NCBI GenBank assembly: GCA_015488935.1
Contig: WFMU01000199.1
Location: 1-7,187, forward strand
Reading direction: 5' to 3'
Source of the DNA: Flavobacteriaceae bacterium
GTDB lineage: Bacteria; Bacteroidota; Bacteroidia; Flavobacteriales; Flavobacteriaceae
Length of the DNA stretch: 7,187 nt
Shown piece after piece: positions 6,920 to 7,187 of this stretch. The notes below the pieces were generated by a model. That model was not told the DNA's origin, searched no databases, and saw only the letters and a program-made list of their open reading frames with translations. Numbering within the stretch: the first letter of the stretch is position 1; each line of letters starts with the position of its first letter. Both the position numbers and the translations under genes were made by a program.

Positions 6920-7187
6920 ATGCAAAAAAAGATTAACATATTAAATAAAAAAGCTCGTTTTGAGTATGAGTTTTTGGATAAATATACTGCTGGAATTCAA
7001 CTTACTGGAACGGAAATTAAATCCATTCGCGAAAGCAAAGCTCGTATTACGGAGAGTTTTTGCGAATTTAATGAGCGTGGTGAGTTATTTGTAATTAATA
7101 TGTTTATTGAAGAATATATGTATGGTAATGTGTATAATCATAAACCAAAAAGTTCGAGACGTTTATTATTAAACAAAAGAGAACTTA
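6920..7187 (+). CDS. smpB: SsrA-binding protein SmpB (3' partial)
   Basis: Eighty-nine codons are visible before the right edge, a little over half of the usual length of about 150 residues. The protein starts MQKKINILNKKARFEYEFLD and carries the SmpB signature TAGIQLTGTEIKSIR (residues 23-37). The typical ELFVIN, the YNHKPKSSRRLLLNKREL region and the conserved Glu/Tyr stretch IEEYMYGN follow. SmpB binds tmRNA and delivers it to stalled ribosomes, so that the nascent peptide is tagged for degradation and the ribosome is released. It acts in the cytoplasm. The ATG at 6903 is out of frame and soon meets a stop, so 6920 is the start. No tmRNA gene (ssrA) is visible in the window. The gene is divergent from saccharopine dehydrogenase, and its promoter lies almost on the start codon. 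Confidence 0.95.
   Translation, partial: MQKKINILNKKARFEYEFLDKYTAGIQLTGTEIKSIRESKARITESFCEFNERGELFVINMFIEEYMYGNVYNHKPKSSRRLLLNKREL

Overview
The window looks like chromosomal DNA from a member of the Bacteroidota, most likely the Flavobacteriia. It is very AT-rich (about 30% GC by eye). Promoter-like sites fit the Bacteroidota TTG/TAnnTTTG pattern rather than the E. coli -35/-10 pattern. Most genes have no clear Shine-Dalgarno sequence, and the first gene carries SusC-type TonB plug sequence, which is characteristic of this phylum. No mobile element, CRISPR array, tRNA or rRNA was seen.

Layout, left to right. (1) A large plus-strand gene is cut by the left edge and ends at 3208. Its domains in order are VIT, von Willebrand A (vWA) with a complete MIDAS metal site, a carboxypeptidase-like regulatory domain, a SusC-type TonB plug, TPR-like helices and a DUF2135-like C-terminus. 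(2) A small secreted DUF2059 protein (3271-3672, plus) follows, with its own good promoter. (3) A strong symmetric hairpin terminator (3691-3724) serves both this gene and the convergent gene on its right. (4) rmuC (3748-5142, minus) encodes a membrane-anchored coiled-coil protein with a PD-(D/E)XK-like nuclease domain. (5) A saccharopine dehydrogenase (5274-6644, minus) lies upstream of rmuC on the same strand. (6) A divergent intergenic region (6645-6919) holds a promoter for each side. (7) smpB starts at 6920 (plus) and is cut by the right edge.

Most of the window is housekeeping: trans-translation (smpB), DNA maintenance (rmuC) and lysine metabolism (saccharopine dehydrogenase). These genes show no obvious shared pathway. 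The part worth attention is the first gene. A barrel-less SusC-type plug, with its preceding regulatory domain and a TonB-box-like segment, sits inside a VIT/vWA/TPR/DUF2135 protein. That segment is also visibly richer in GC than the vWA and TPR parts beside it. This suggests a domain captured from a SusC-family receptor and possibly reused as a protein-interaction module at the cell envelope. The function is unknown, and this reading is inference.
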